A stretch of DNA of 64,000 nt from NCBI GenBank assembly GCA_022560025.1, contig JAFISE010000128.1, positions 1 to 64,000 of the forward strand. Reading direction: 5' to 3'. Position numbers and translations under genes: made by a program. Below are positions 11,043 to 22,687 of the stretch, in pieces. The stretch is from Stagonosporopsis chrysanthemi (Eukaryota > Ascomycota > Dothideomycetes > Pleosporales > Didymellaceae). How positions within the stretch are numbered: position 1 is the first letter of the stretch; each line of letters begins with the position of its first letter. A model generated the notes under the pieces. That model did no database searches, was not told the DNA's origin, and saw nothing but the letters and a program-made list of their open reading frames with translations.

Positions 11043-11659
11043 TTTGAGAGCGATGTAGTGTTGTTACACGGAGGTTATGATTCTGTTACGTTTGCTTGAA
11101 GAGACCTTGGACTAAAGACTCGTGTTGGAAAGACGGAACGATGAGGAGATAGCAATGCCTTAAAAACGCCATCATACTTATACATCGTCACGATTTGCAC
11201 TTTGTATCCTAGTGTAAATTTCACCATCTTGATCTAACGCTTCGATTACTCATAGCCGGCTCCATAGAGCGCTGTAGAAATAAAGTGCCAGAGTGCTCCA
11301 AGCGCGGGCACCAAAGATCGGCCTAGAAACGTCACCACTAGTAGTGGAGTTCTAGGGTCTGGAATTCGTCCGCAATACGTCCGTCAACGGGCCGGGTGTT
11401 AGGATTCGCTTGCTCATCAGTCTCTGCCGTCACGCTGAACATCGGCCAAAGGGCAATTGAGTTCCAGGTTCAGAAGTGATATGTCAAAGCCAGGAGCAGT
11501 ACAGAAGTCGGAAGTTGGAATGTAAGCAAGTCTTGGCATCGTCCCACATTTAGTGTGGTGACCGCTGAATGCCGGCGAAGGTGTATACCTCGATGGTCAA
11601 GCAGACTTCAAGAACGCTGCTTGTCTAGCCGATCTGCGCTACCTTCTACGTGTACTGTT
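11043..11659. other. Intergenic, promoter side of the aldo/keto reductase
   Basis: About 600 bp separate the AKR start from the stop of the LCCL gene. I see no coding frame and no distinct motif beyond a short GTCACCACTAGTAGTGGAG palindromic stretch near 11330. Confidence 0.5.
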
Positions 11660-13558
11660 CTAAGATGGTCCTGACGCCATTTCTGTCCAACCCCCTTCTG
11701 CGCTCCAAGTGCCTGCTTTGGTGTAATCACCTCGTCCTCCTCCTCTCAAAAATGCAAAACGGAAGTATTCAGGAACGTCCCTGATGTGTCTGACCCAGGT
11801 CCAGCTTTCGAGTTCGTTGTCTGCGTAGCCCCTATACCGCTCAACATCATTGACCAGAATGCTGAGGCCGTCATAGTGCGCTGGAAACGGCAGTGTCCAC
11901 TCAAAGGTAATGTTAGGCTTGATGCGCAGATTGTGGTTCATGTGAATAATTGGTGCGGTGATGACTGGAAGCAGACTGCTAATCGGACCATCACCCCGCA
12001 GCTCATTGGGCGTCTGCAGTATGGAATCAAAGCCCCAACGCGCGATGCCGTTGATGAACAGACCGACAAGAATGCCTTGGAACAGTAGCGATGGTCGGGT
12101 CTGCATTGATGTCCCCGGGACGAGCAGCAGGCCGAGGATGTAATGATGGATGCGGACGTTCATCCTGGGAACCGCAACGAGCAGGAGCAGGGAGCCGACG
12201 AATATGCCGTAGATGCCGAGGTACTTTGGCAGTCGACCCTCTATGCGTAGACACCAGGCCTGCAGCAAGGCGATAGAGAAGAGACACAGCACAACGATGA
12301 TCAGGGCGGGCACAGCGCCGGGTTGGTTCTGCAGATCATGAGGTGTGAGACGCTCGATGGGGATCTTGTCAAAGGTATAGTTGTTCAGTGCGCCAACCCA
12401 ACAACCTCCAAGCCAGAGAATGGTCTTCTCAATCTGTGCGTCAAGATCTCCCAAGGTGCGTGAGACGGCAAAACGATATACAGCGTACATGCAGAAGCTC
12501 GCTGGTAGCAGACGACCAAGACAGATGGATACCAGTGCATAGTAGTCGGTCAAGCTAGGCGGGTCGGATGCGAGTGCGACGTGGAAGAAGATGCCTAGGA
12601 AGATGGAGGGGAAGAAGACGTAGGGTGCGGTGGTGAAGAGGGAGAGCAGGATTGTGAAAGTCAAGCTCACGCCTAGCAGCGGCCAGCGTAGGTCTCGACA
12701 TTGGGCAGAGGTGCCAGGCAGGAAGGAGAAAGATTTAGGAAAGTAGGAATCGAAGCCGATGGACTTGATATGATTGCGGTTGACGGCAGGATAGGTCGTT
12801 TTCTCGCCTACCATCTTCACCACACCGCACCCACCTGACTTGTCGCTGATGAAGCCTGCGTGGATGGCAGCGCCACAGATGAAAGAGTCGGCGCGATAGT
12901 AGGTGTCTTCCAAAGCCTGCTCTTCGTCCGCGGGACCTCCGATGATCAGTGGACGGTAGTTTGCAACGTAGCCGCCTACAGCGTGCGGGTTCAGCAGCTG
13001 TACCCGCTTGCAGTTTGCAGGACAGCGAAAAGGCATGGTCGCGTTTTCGAACGGACGACACGAGTCACCGTTGAGGCCGCATCCGTTGCCGTCATTCCAG
13101 AGTCGTTGGGTACAGCCGATCCTCACAGGAGCTCCGTAGCCGGGTACATCTGCGGAGAAGGCACTCTTATGCAGTACCAATGCGAAGCTGAAAATCCAAG
13201 CGGCGTAGAAGGCGACTAATAAGACAACTTTATGCTTCCTTTTAGGGAAGAAGGTGTCTACGATACGAATCGGTGCAGTCTGGATCTTGGGTAGAAAGGG
13301 ACGGATCTTCCAGGGCCGAGAAGGCTGCGGTCCCTTGACCCACGTCTTCACAGATGTCCACGTGTGCTGCAACCGCGGTGGGATGTATTTGTTTGCGTGG
13401 TGCAGCTGTTGCGGTGGTTCTGCTTCATTGGATGCTGGGACAGGATCATCAGGACCAGTGACTATCGCGTCCTCAGGTTCAATGGTGATGAGCTCGTCAT
13501 CACGGTAGACCTGAGGAGGAGCGCTCTGATCGCCGCTGACATGGCGCTCTGGGCTCAT
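11660..13558 (-). CDS. LCCL-domain multi-pass membrane protein, 632 aa
   Basis: A Pro/acidic cytosolic N-terminus of about 105 residues precedes a first membrane helix (about 110-130, VVLLVAFYAAWIFSFALVLH). An LCCL domain follows (about 170-275) with the typical CPANC, YRADSFICGAAIHAG and GGCGVVKM motifs, then about eight further hydrophobic helices (290-540), and a C-terminal soluble part rich in Trp and Gly. Fungal proteins of this architecture are common, single-copy and without known function; the LCCL domain should face the lumen or cell exterior. It is an intronless frame with ATG at 13556-13558. The family is clear, the role is not. Confidence 0.9.
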   Translation of the reverse strand: MSPERHVSGDQSAPPQVYRDDELITIEPEDAIVTGPDDPVPASNEAEPPQQLHHANKYIPPRLQHTWTSVKTWVKGPQPSRPWKIRPFLPKIQTAPIRIVDTFFPKRKHKVVLLVAFYAAWIFSFALVLHKSAFSADVPGYGAPVRIGCTQRLWNDGNGCGLNGDSCRPFENATMPFRCPANCKRVQLLNPHAVGGYVANYRPLIIGGPADEEQALEDTYYRADSFICGAAIHAGFISDKSGGCGVVKMVGEKTTYPAVNRNHIKSIGFDSYFPKSFSFLPGTSAQCRDLRWPLLGVSLTFTILLSLFTTAPYVFFPSIFLGIFFHVALASDPPSLTDYYALVSICLGRLLPASFCMYAVYRFAVSRTLGDLDAQIEKTILWLGGCWVGALNNYTFDKIPIERLTPHDLQNQPGAVPALIIVVLCLFSIALLQAWCLRIEGRLPKYLGIYGIFVGSLLLLVAVPRMNVRIHHYILGLLLVPGTSMQTRPSLLFQGILVGLFINGIARWGFDSILQTPNELRGDGPISSLLPVITAPIIHMNHNLRIKPNITFEWTLPFPAHYDGLSILVNDVERYRGYADNELESWTWVRHIRDVPEYFRFAFLRGGGRGDYTKAGTWSAEGGWTEMASGPS

Positions 13559-13770
13559 GTCTTGGAGCGAGCGCAGCTCGTGGCGGGAGGTTGGAGACGA
13601 CAGCTTGGAGCTTCTTATCGATAGGAAAGGCCGGGAAGAGCTGGGACTCCTGGGAGCTCGGCGGCGAAGATATGCAGCAGTAACAGATGCAAATGGGCGG
13701 CACTGTGCAAGAATGCTTCAAGGAACAGAACAAGAAACAAAGCCAGAAGACGCTCAGAGACTGCAGAGGT

Positions 13771-14076
13771 TCACGAAGGGAGAGCGCTGGAAGGCCCGGA
13801 AGCGTGAGGCTTCAGGCGAGGCGTCGGCGTGCAGCTTGGCCCAGCCGGCATGGCATGCAGCCGGCTCCATGACGCGCTAATCAGCCCTACCTGCTGCAAG
13901 GAACGCGTTTCTGTGTCTGCCGCTGCTCGAGCGCTGGCGGCTGTGCACTTGTACTGTATGTCGAAGGTGTCGAGACGGCTGTCGAGAGCACTGTTGGCTA
14001 TCGCGGCAGCTTCCTCTTCCAGCGCAGCCCGCAGCCACTTGCGGGCTAGCAGCATGTCGTGGTCCTCTGGGGGCAT
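13771..14076 (-). CDS. Small hypothetical protein, up to 101 aa
   Basis: The first 60 residues (MPPEDHDMLLARKWLRAALEE onward) form a convincing Ala/Glu-rich amphipathic helix pair and look coding. After LQQ the composition changes. The sequence there is GTAGGG, so an intron may begin at about 13889 and end at a ttccag near 13798, giving a shorter, different C-terminus. I give the uninterrupted frame and flag the alternative. It lies head-to-head with the aminotransferase gene at 14314 and may share its promoter. Family not recognised. Confidence 0.45.
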   Translation of the reverse strand: MPPEDHDMLLARKWLRAALEEEAAAIANSALDSRLDTFDIQYKCTAASARAAADTETRSLQQVGLISASWSRLHAMPAGPSCTPTPRLKPHASGPSSALPS

Positions 14077-14313
14077 GTCGTCACGATTCGACGTGGAGAA
14101 AGATGCTTTCTAATCAGTGCGCCTTATCGCTTCCGCGGCTCACATTCGCAGACAGCGGTGACGGACGAGGGCACCTCTAACACTACCTACTGTGTACTGT
14201 ACTCGCTGCCTAGACAATCGCATACTGTTGGGCTGTTGCTGCTCTGTAGCAGTCGAGCTTGAGCTTCCCCTGATCTTCGTCCACGACTGCGCTTAGTAGG
14301 CCCGCTCGCCACC

Positions 14314-16186
14314 ATGGCCTGCTATACGTCCGACCCCAAGAGCTTCCCCGAGCCCGTCGACCTCTCGCACCACCTGTCGCGCAGCACAAAGGCCCGCGAG
14401 GCGTCGAGCGTCAAGAAGTTCTACCAGTACTTCAGCATCCCGGGAATCGCCCAATTGGCCGGCGGTAAGTGGCGCCCTATCCGCTGCGAGGCGTGGCTGA
14501 CAGCTGCCAGGGCTCCCCAACGACAAGTACTTTCCCTTCGACACCCTCGAGGCCAGGGTCTCGCACCCGGACCGATGGACGCCCACGCCCAACACGCCCG
14601 TCGACCCGCCCGCCGACGATCCTCCTACTGCCCGCCTCGACGAGCTCACCATCTCACGCAGCAAGGGCAACGGCAACGGCAAGCACCATGACCCGCCCGC
14701 CGCTCGCCTGCTGGTCCCCCACGATTCGCACACGCCGAACCCGCTGCACAAGATCGACCTGATGTCGGCCCTGCAGTACGGCCAGGCACAAGGATACCCG
14801 GCGCTGTACTACTTCATCCGCCAGTTCACCCGCGAGAACCTGCACCCCTTCGTCCCCTACAAGAACGGCCCTGAGATCATCCTGACATGCGGCTCCACCG
14901 ACGGCTTCTCCAAGACCGTCCAGGCGCTCAGCAACGAGTGGTCTGCCGACCATGACCCTGTCGACGAGCGGCCCGGTCTGCTGTGCGAAGAGTACGCCTA
15001 CATGAACGCCATCCAGACCGTCCGTCCGCGCGGCTTCAACGTGGCGCCCGTCAAGATTGACGACGAGGGCATGATGGCCACAGGTCCCGGCGGCCTCGAG
15101 GACGTGCTGGAGAACTGGGACTTCTCCAAGGGCCGCCGTCCACACCTCCTCTACACCGTCACCATCGGCCAGAACCCCACATCCGGCACCCTCTCCGTCG
15201 CCCGTCGGACAGAAATTTACGCCGTCTGCGTCAAGTACGATGTCATCATCGTCGAAGACGACCCGTACTGGTACCTCCAGTTCCCCTCGTCCTCGCAGGG
15301 CGTCCCCACCGCCGCGGCGCCCAAGAAGTCCTCCGGCTTCAAGTTCCTCGACAGCCTCATCCCCTCGTACCTCAGCGTCGATTACCAAGGCCGTGTCGTC
15401 CGCCTCGACACCTTCTCCAAGACCGTCGCCCCGGGCTGCCGCCTGGGCTGGATTACCACGCAGCCCGCCCTCGCTGAGCGCATCACCCGCATCACTGAGA
15501 CGTCCACCCAGCAGCCCTCAGGCTTCGTGCAGTCCATGATCGCCGAGCTGCTCATGGGCCCCAACAGCTCCGCCGACCCAGGCCGCGGCGGCGCCGCAGA
15601 CGGCAGCGGCTGGAAAGTCGACGGCTGGGTGCGCTGGCTGGAAGGCCTGCGCGGCAACTACGAGCGCCGCATGCAGACCATGTGCGACGCTCTGGACCGC
15701 GGGCGCGAGGTCGTCAAGTCCGGCCGCCGTCGCTCGCTCAGCTTCGTCGCCGACTCGGACGATGAGTGGGCCGTCGTCGAGAAGACGCAGATCTACTCGT
15801 TTGTGCGCCCGCTCGGCGGCATGTTCGTCTGGGTGCGCTTCGACTTCACCACGCACCCACTTGCCGACGACGTGGACCATGCCCGCCTCAGCCAGGCCCT
15901 GTGGATCTTCTGGACCCAGAAACCGTATCTGTGTCTTGTGGCCCCGGGCTCCATGTTCGCCCCGACGCAGGAGATCAGGGACAAGGACGCGTACAACTGC
16001 GTGAGATTGTGCTTTGCGGCGTGTCCGGCCGAGGATGTGAAGCCCATCAGCAAGCGCTTTGTGGATGGCGCGCAGGCCTTCTGGCGCATCAGGAAGAAGA
16101 GCGTCATCGATAAGCTGTTGGAAGAGGAGAAGGCCGAGGGTCTAGATCACGTGGCTGGTATGGCAATGCTGTCTGGCATGTGCTAG
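14314..16186 (+). CDS. PLP-dependent class I/II aminotransferase, Aro8/aminoadipate type (two exons, 608 aa)
   Basis: Fold-type I aminotransferase. Exon 1 (14314-14464) starts in a strong GCCACCATGG context. A 46-bp gtaagt...ccag intron joins exon 2 (14511-16186). Motifs include QYGQAQGYP, the TCGSTDGFSK cofactor loop, IGQNPTSGT, the Asp/Tyr-bearing VEDDPYWYLQF strand, and the PLP lysine Lys354 in DTFSKTVAPGCRLGW. The closest known group is fungal Aro8-like aromatic amino-acid, kynurenine and 2-aminoadipate transaminases. At 608 aa it is longer than the roughly 500-aa norm because of insertions near residues 70-110 and 410-425. Likely cytosolic; exact amino donor uncertain. Confidence 0.9.
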
Positions 16187-16289
16187 ATGTATAACAAATC
16201 ACACACATTGACAAACGAATCGCTTCTCGCTGCAACACAGCGTACAGTGCGTGCACAAATTTTCGTCTTGATTGACTAACCCTACAACG

Positions 16290-18239
16290 CTATATAAACG
16301 CAATCTCCTGGCTCGCCGGCCGGGTACCACCCAGCACCTCCTTCGCATCCTCAAACCGCGTCTCCTCCTCCAGACTCCCCGCGTCATAGCTCTCCCTCAG
16401 CGTCTCCGTATCAGAACTACTGTTTTTCCGCTCATCCGGAAAAGGGAGCGAGTGCAAATCATTCAGCCGATCCTCAATCTCGCGCTCAAACTCCTTCTTC
16501 CATGCCATTTCCCCATCTTCCGCCTCGGCACCTGCGACAGGGCCGAAGCGACTCAGCAGCTCCGCTGATGCAGAGCGCATAAGCTTGTTGAGGCTAGTAG
16601 GTAGAGGTTGCCTGAGCATGGTTGAGGATTTGGAGAGTTGCGGTTTCCACCCCATGGCCATGCGTTGGCCGGCGCGGGCTCGCTGCGCGGCTGCCACAGC
16701 CACGGCGTCTGGTGCGCTTACAGTGCGCCAGTGTTTCTTTGCGTTCATTGGCACGGTGCCCGGAATGGGTGTGTTGTTCGCGATTGCGTGCACAATCTCA
16801 GCAGCGCTGGCTCTTTCACCCGTCGTTGAAGCGGCAGACTTGGACTTGGGGCTTTCTCCCTTCTCGGAGACACCGCCTGATGAGTTCAAAGTATCGCTAC
16901 GTGAGCTGCACTCAAGATGGGGAACTGGTGTCATGGAACTGAGGCGGTGCGGGCGCGAGAGCGACGCAGAAGAGCGCGAGTAGCGGTGTCGGTTAGAGAA
17001 GCTGCTCATACTGCGCAGGTGAGGTTGCGAGCGTGATGTGCTTATTGATCGGTACGGAGCTGCTGCGTCAGGGAAAACGGCACGTTGTGCCGAAGCGGAA
17101 AACTCGATTGGTATCGAGTATGGCACGTATGCTGCCGGAGCAAGCAGTGCGTCGGTACGAGGCGTCAGTGACAGTCGGCGATGGTGTGCGGACGGGTCCA
17201 AAGTCTGTATTTGAGATCGTGACGAGGGACTCCTGTCCATCGATATCATGAACGCTGGTGGAAGCGGTGGTGGTGCAAACGGAGAGGTAAAGGCCCCCAT
17301 ATGATCAGGGCCTGACGATGGAGACTGTATGATCGATGCTGGCCGGCTGCTGGCATTCAGGTCCAAAGTTTCGACATCAGCGTTTGTAAGATTCGACAAG
17401 CTTCGGGTATGGTTGTAGGCAGACATGCCGCTGTGAGATACCAGCTTTTCAGTAGCAGAACGGTCTTCAGAGGCTCGTCGAGAAGTAGGCGACGTAGGCT
17501 CAGTACTGCTTGGTTGACGCTGACCGTACGCCCACAGGTGGGCTTCAAAAGGCCGCCGCACAGCAGCCATCAGTCCGAATAACACAAGAGATGCGACACT
17601 GTATGCACGTGTTAGTAAGATGCCGTACCGAATGGCTGGAAAGTACTTACAGTGCAGTCATAGCTAACACCATACCCACTCGGCTGATAAGGCACGTAGT
17701 GCCAGCTTCCCAGCTCTGGCCGTCAAGCTGGTCAGGCAGGCAGCTTGGTCTCCTCGCCACCAGGATCATGTTCCATCCTGCAGTTAATAACCAAAGGACA
17801 CACAAGGACACCACCAATCGATTGGCGATGTATGTTGTTTTTTTAATTGTTGCAGTGTCTAGTTCCTGATAGGTGAGGGCTCTTTGCTTCAGAGAGTATG
17901 TTGTATGTACAATCGTGTACGCTATTGTGACGATAGCCTTAAAGATGTTAGTTGAAGCTGTGAAATGAACGCAATGCTACCCACCGATACAATTGTCAAC
18001 ACGCCTGGCAGGGTATTTGAGTGGTCATTGGAGTCGGATGCAACCTGGAAAAGTGCAATGGTGGCGCAGACGATGGAGCTCCAGAGTAGTGTATTCAGGA
18101 TGATGGTGATCGTGAGTAAGCTGAACTGCCGATGAGGAGCTGGAGTGCCGATATTGAAGGCGACCAGCCTAGGCTCTGTGTTACTGGGCTCTTGGACAGA
18201 CTTGTCGCTGATGCGACTAAGACGATTCAGTCTTGCCAT
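16290..18239 (-). CDS. Four-helix membrane protein with long Ser-rich cytosolic tail (three exons, 616 aa)
   Basis: Exons on the minus strand are 18239-17985, 17937-17651 and 17598-16290. Introns are 47 and 52 bp with gtggg and gtaagt donors; phases sum to 1851 nt. The first 200 residues hold four hydrophobic helices (FSLLTITIILNTLLWSSIVC; a second starting at GVLTIVSAIVTIAY; LVVSLCVLWLLTAGWNMILV; VGMVLAMTALVASLVLFGLM). The fourth is created by the exon 2/3 splice. The remaining 400 residues are Ser/Arg/Pro-rich and disordered with many SRS and RSxS phosphorylation-like sites. This MARVEL-like topology plus tail is common in fungi. I recognise no named family and assign no function. Confidence 0.8.
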
Positions 18240-19097
18240 GGTAGGCGAAGCGCAGCTTCAACGGCCTCCCGCCGACTGCCTCACTGACTACGATAATGTG
18301 GCACCCTGATCTGCACAATATTCAGGGGCCTTTCGGCGGCGATATCATACCGAGGATCTGTGTGGCAAGGTGATGGTCGAGTGCGGTTGACTCGTATCGC
18401 GAAGCAATACTGAGATCGAAGAGTCGGATCTGGATGCTGTGATTGAGACTGTTGTAGTGTGTCGTAGGTTGAGTCGATGCAGCTGTCAAGCCGTCAGATC
18501 GAAGATACTCTGGTAACCGTGACAATAGCCATGCGGCGATTAAACCACTAGAATATTGCTGTCTGCATTCCGAAGGGGTGTTGAGGGGATGCTCTGGCAG
18601 ATTGCGAGGCGAGATGCTTGTGCAACAACCAAGGAATGTTGCTAGACGTGACTTCTCCTTTGATGGACGCAGTGAATCCAGCAACGGACCATACGCAAGC
18701 TTTCGGAAGTCGCGTTTGATCTCGTGGTTGCGCGTGTGGCGGGCTTTGGGGCCCCAAACTGAAATTGGCAGGAGCAGAGCGCACATTGGCGCCACACTTG
18801 TGATGCTACGCCAAAAACCAATGCCTTAAAGTAAGGCTCGAGTTGCACGCAGGCACGCTGCCGTTACTGCAAAGCGTCTGCGACATTTGTTGTCGGCAAT
18901 ATATTTTCGGCCTTGTTTCGGAATTCCTCATCAATGCGGATGACGTACATCGCAACTTTGGGATTCAACATTCAGGGTGCGGTGGGTAAACTGCCTGTTA
19001 GAAATAAACCTGCAGATTGCAGATGGCTTTCCACTGACGCGTCGACAGGTGATGCATACACATGTCTCTCGTGGTAGACGGTGAAGGGCGCCGCGGC
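18240..19097. other. Intergenic, no supportable gene
   Basis: Region between the start of the four-helix protein and the stop of the Tlg1 gene. Open frames on both strands here overlap one another and show no motif or conserved composition. It should contain the promoter of the 18239 gene and the Tlg1 3' UTR. Confidence 0.5.
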
Positions 19098-19913
19098 TTA
19101 TAGCACAAGCAGCAGCACCAAGAGCAAAATAAGGACGAAGATGAGAACCGCAATGCAGCAGCTCGACCATTTGTCTTCCAGAATATGTCAGCAGAGCTCC
19201 ACAGATGATAATTGGGACACTTACCCTCGTTCTTTCTGATGATGGTATTGACCTTCTTCATACCCGTCTGCAGCTTGCCCCCAACTCTGTCGGCCACTGT
19301 GTCAACATCCTTAAGCATCTCGCCCTGCTCTTCCAACTCGCGACCCATATCGTCAGCCTGCATGCGTAGGTTGCCCACAGTACGGAAGACGCCATCTAAT
19401 GCCTCATCCTGATCATGCATGATTTGCATTTGCTGCTCTTGCTCGAATTGCGCATAGTTGTCTTCGTCATCCTCGAACGAGTCAGGATCCGGCAGGGCAT
19501 TGCCCTTCTTCTGTGCCTCTTGCACGGTTTGCTGCAGCGCCTCGTGCATGTTGGCAATTTCGTCGCCTACCTCCTTCACCAGTCTCCTACGGCGCTCCAC
19601 TTCATCAATCTCGAGTCCGAACTTGTAGGGGTCATGTTCCACGGCTTTCACGCTTTCAACGAGGTCCTCGAGATCTTGGCTGAGGTCTTGGAGGGTCTGT
19701 TCGAGCTCCTGGCGGGCTTCTCGAAGCTCTGGGCTGTTTGCGGATGATGCTGAGGATCGGATGCGCAAATAGGATTTGAAGAGAGGGCGCGACGTGTTGA
19801 GCGCTGAGAGAACGTCGCTTTGACATGTGTCAGTATAGCTGCCTGCCGAGAGTTGGGGTTACTTACGCCTGGACCTGGAGGAAGGGATCCTCATCATTCG
19901 TCGAGGACATCAT
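19098..19913 (-). CDS. tlg1: t-SNARE Tlg1, syntaxin-6/10 family (three exons, 238 aa)
   Basis: Exons are 19913-19867, 19817-19225 and 19174-19098; introns are 49-50 bp with gtaagt donors. The protein begins DEDPFLQVQADVLSAL, the syntaxin-6 N-terminal helix, and carries a three-helix bundle to about residue 110. The SNARE motif includes MHDQDEALDGVFRTVGNLR, EQGEMLKDVDTVADRVGGKL and KKVNTIIRKNED. A Cys-Cys pair then precedes a 20-residue C-terminal anchor of mostly Leu/Val/Ile. Tlg1 acts in endosome-to-Golgi fusion. The last exon is essential because reading through the second intron loses the anchor. Two adjacent ATGs (19913 and 19910) could serve as start. Confidence 0.93.
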
Positions 19914-20181
19914 TGTGAAGGATCAAGATACTGTCAGCTAATGGAGCGTTGCAAGAATGAAAAGAGGTCATGCAATGACGTCTGGAGAGCTGTTGCGGCG
20001 GAGCTCGGGGGTGCTGCCGCTACGTCGAGCGACAGCCACTGAGCACAGGCCACACACCACTAAAAAAGGCCCTACGAGTCAGGGAAAGGAAACATGACTT
20101 TCATAACCATGCTGTCGGAGACACACGAACATCAGACCTCTTCCAGACCGAAGCTTCCTGGGAAAGGATACGGTTGACACC

Positions 20182-22332
20182 ATGGGTCCCGAGCAGCCCC
20201 TGCCTCTACCTGTCGAATTCGACAATGTCGACAACTATGTCACCTCACTCTTGAGATTCAGCACTTCTTCGTTGCTCCTTCAAACGTTGTGTGGGGGTGT
20301 TCATGTACTTGATTTCTACACTCGTACACCAGACTTGTACTCGACTATATTGCCGCAGTCATGGAGAGACTGGTTCAAGGGTTGCGACATCATGGATGTC
20401 CTCGACCTGCTCATGCGCGAAGATCTCGCCCAATTCGACGGCCCAGCTTCAACCTGGCGAGATGGCCCAAGCCCACCTCAAGATCTGGTGCAGTACGTCA
20501 AGGACGTGCGAAAGCATCTGCTTGCACGCGACTTCCCGCCCGCAGGTTCAGCGCCGCAGCCTGAAAGGGCAGCCTTGGCACGACACATCACTATGGGCAT
20601 GAAGGTCAAAAAAGTGCACGAAGTGGACAACTTTGCGCGCTACCTGGATAATCTAACTCTGGAGATTGCATCCTCCGGTAAGGAGCCCATCACACATCTG
20701 GTAGACTTCGGCTCCGGCCAGAACTATCTCGGCCGTGCACTTGCTGCTCAACCCTACTCCAAGCACATTGTGGCTGTTGAGAGCAGGCCACACAATATTG
20801 AAGGTGCAAAGAATATGGATATGCTCGCCAAATTGGTAGACAAGCCTCTCGTGATGAGGAACAAGAAGGAGTATCGAGCACTAACCGGCAAAGGCAAGAA
20901 GAAGAAGCCGAAGGATGCTCAAGCTAGTCCTTTCTCGCCTGACACTGAAGACAAGCCGGCTGTCGAGAACCGGGGCGAAATACCAACCAAGGAAAAGGTC
21001 AATCCAGTATCCGCTGCCGTAGAGCAACCGTTGTATTCCCAATCACACCCACCCAACAGCGCTCGATGTGATGACAATGGCTGCACGGCTGACCATCCAC
21101 AATCATCTCGCGAGGAGAGCAAGCTAGTGCCTGGGGGGACTATTGAACGGGACTCGAAGGGTAGTTTTGTCAAGGAGACCAAGACCAGTACCACCAATCT
21201 TCAGATATACTCGGAAGGTCACGGCAGCGTGCAATATGTGGAGCACATTATCAAGGATGGTGACCTGCGCCCCGTAATCGATCAAGTCCTCGATTCATCT
21301 TGTATACCAGAAGATCGAACCACATCGACATCGGCAACCACCGAGGTACCCTCAGATCTAACAACAGTACCAAAACCAAAAAAGGTTAACGCCATGGTCA
21401 TGTCCTTGCATTCTTGCGGCAATCTCGTTCACTACGGTCTCCGCTCCCTGCTTCTTAGTCCGGAGATCTCAGCAGTAGCCATGGTAGGGTGCTGCTATAA
21501 CCTCGTAACGGAACGTCTCGGTCCTCCTACGTATAAGCTCCCGACGCTCCGACCAAATCATCCTCGCCTAGAGGCAACCGCCAATGCCTTCGACCCTCAA
21601 GGCTTCCCCATGTCAGAAAGGCTTGCGAGTTATCCCATCCCGCAACCGCCGACATTCGACGCCTCTGCTACTAATGCCCAATCCTCAGACACCAAGGGCC
21701 TGCGTCTTAACATAACCGCTCGCATGATGGCCGTGCAAGCACCCTTTAACTGGGGACGCGCTGATAGCGAGACCTTCTTTAGCCGTCATTTCTACCGAGC
21801 CCTGCTGCAGCGCATATTCCTCGACCGCGGTATCGTCTCCGCACCCGTCGATGCATCCAACTTTCCCGATCCTGTCTCAGCTAATGGACACACAAGTCAC
21901 GTCAACTGGACACCACCGAACGGTCGCGGGCCCGGCTTGAGCTCAGACGGAACAAGTACGCCATTGACTATCGGTACGCTGCGCAAGTTCGCGTATGGCG
22001 ATTTCGTGTCCTACGTTCGCGCCGCCGAGGCCAAACTCGTAGCGCCTAACTCATTCTGTGAAGTTGATCCGGACTTTATCAAGAGCAAGATGTATGGATT
22101 GACTGACGACGATATCCGTGATTATGAAGTCAGGTTTTCGGAGCGCAAGAAGGAGCTTAGCATCATGTGGAGCTTGATGGCATTCAGTGCAGGAGTCGTT
22201 GAGGCTGTAATCGTGACAGATCGCTGGCTGTGGCTGAAGGAGCAAAAGGAGGTTGAGCATGCATGGGTTGAACCGGTGTTTGAGTACAAGCATAGTCCTC
22301 GCAACTTGGTTGTCGTGGGCGTCAAAAAATAA
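20182..22332 (+). CDS. METTL25/RRNAD1-like SAM-dependent methyltransferase, 716 aa
   Basis: Intronless frame with an ACACCATGG start. SAM motif I is HLVDFGSGQNYLGRAL at about residues 172-187, followed by the acidic strand IVAVESRPHNIEGA. The late hallmarks of the METTL25/Rrnad1 family are present: MSLHSCGNLVHYGLRSLL and MVGCCYNLVTE, and a C-terminal NLVVVGVKK strand. An insertion of roughly 170 polar residues (about 235-405) separates motif I from the rest. Members are cytosolic; human METTL25B has been linked to modification of a ribosomal protein, but for this fungal member the substrate is inference. It diverges from Tlg1 across a 268-bp shared upstream region. Confidence 0.85.
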   Translation: MGPEQPLPLPVEFDNVDNYVTSLLRFSTSSLLLQTLCGGVHVLDFYTRTPDLYSTILPQSWRDWFKGCDIMDVLDLLMREDLAQFDGPASTWRDGPSPPQDLVQYVKDVRKHLLARDFPPAGSAPQPERAALARHITMGMKVKKVHEVDNFARYLDNLTLEIASSGKEPITHLVDFGSGQNYLGRALAAQPYSKHIVAVESRPHNIEGAKNMDMLAKLVDKPLVMRNKKEYRALTGKGKKKKPKDAQASPFSPDTEDKPAVENRGEIPTKEKVNPVSAAVEQPLYSQSHPPNSARCDDNGCTADHPQSSREESKLVPGGTIERDSKGSFVKETKTSTTNLQIYSEGHGSVQYVEHIIKDGDLRPVIDQVLDSSCIPEDRTTSTSATTEVPSDLTTVPKPKKVNAMVMSLHSCGNLVHYGLRSLLLSPEISAVAMVGCCYNLVTERLGPPTYKLPTLRPNHPRLEATANAFDPQGFPMSERLASYPIPQPPTFDASATNAQSSDTKGLRLNITARMMAVQAPFNWGRADSETFFSRHFYRALLQRIFLDRGIVSAPVDASNFPDPVSANGHTSHVNWTPPNGRGPGLSSDGTSTPLTIGTLRKFAYGDFVSYVRAAEAKLVAPNSFCEVDPDFIKSKMYGLTDDDIRDYEVRFSERKKELSIMWSLMAFSAGVVEAVIVTDRWLWLKEQKEVEHAWVEPVFEYKHSPRNLVVVGVKK

Positions 22333-22687
22333 GGCCTCATGAGCCAGCCAACCGTCTGATGAAGTTGGCGAGGGGCGGCCTTGTGCGGCTTTGTTGGGTA
22401 TTTGGTCGGCGTCGGTAGTCATTGGTTGAAAGACTATGGTTAGAGGTGCGTGGAGTAAATGCGTAGAATAGATGCGTTAAGGTCGGAGAATAGTCAGGTG
22501 CATATATGAAAGTAAAGTACAAGACTTAACGTCAACGAGCCACTTTTGCTCGTGAGAAATAGGCAAGCTCTTGCTACCTCGATTACATCTTGCAGATACT
22601 GTCAAAAGTAGGACAAAGTTGAGTAAATTACAACCAAAAAAAACAGACGCCAGTAGGGAGTGGTATTCCGCAATCACACCGTCTGAC

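Noticed and set aside
14654..15388. 244-codon minus-strand frame opposite the aminotransferase
   Set aside because: Antisense of a coding sequence with strong third-position GC; no domain.
18322..18795. 157-codon minus-strand frame between two genes
   Set aside because: No motif, overlapped by other frames of similar length, no plausible start context.
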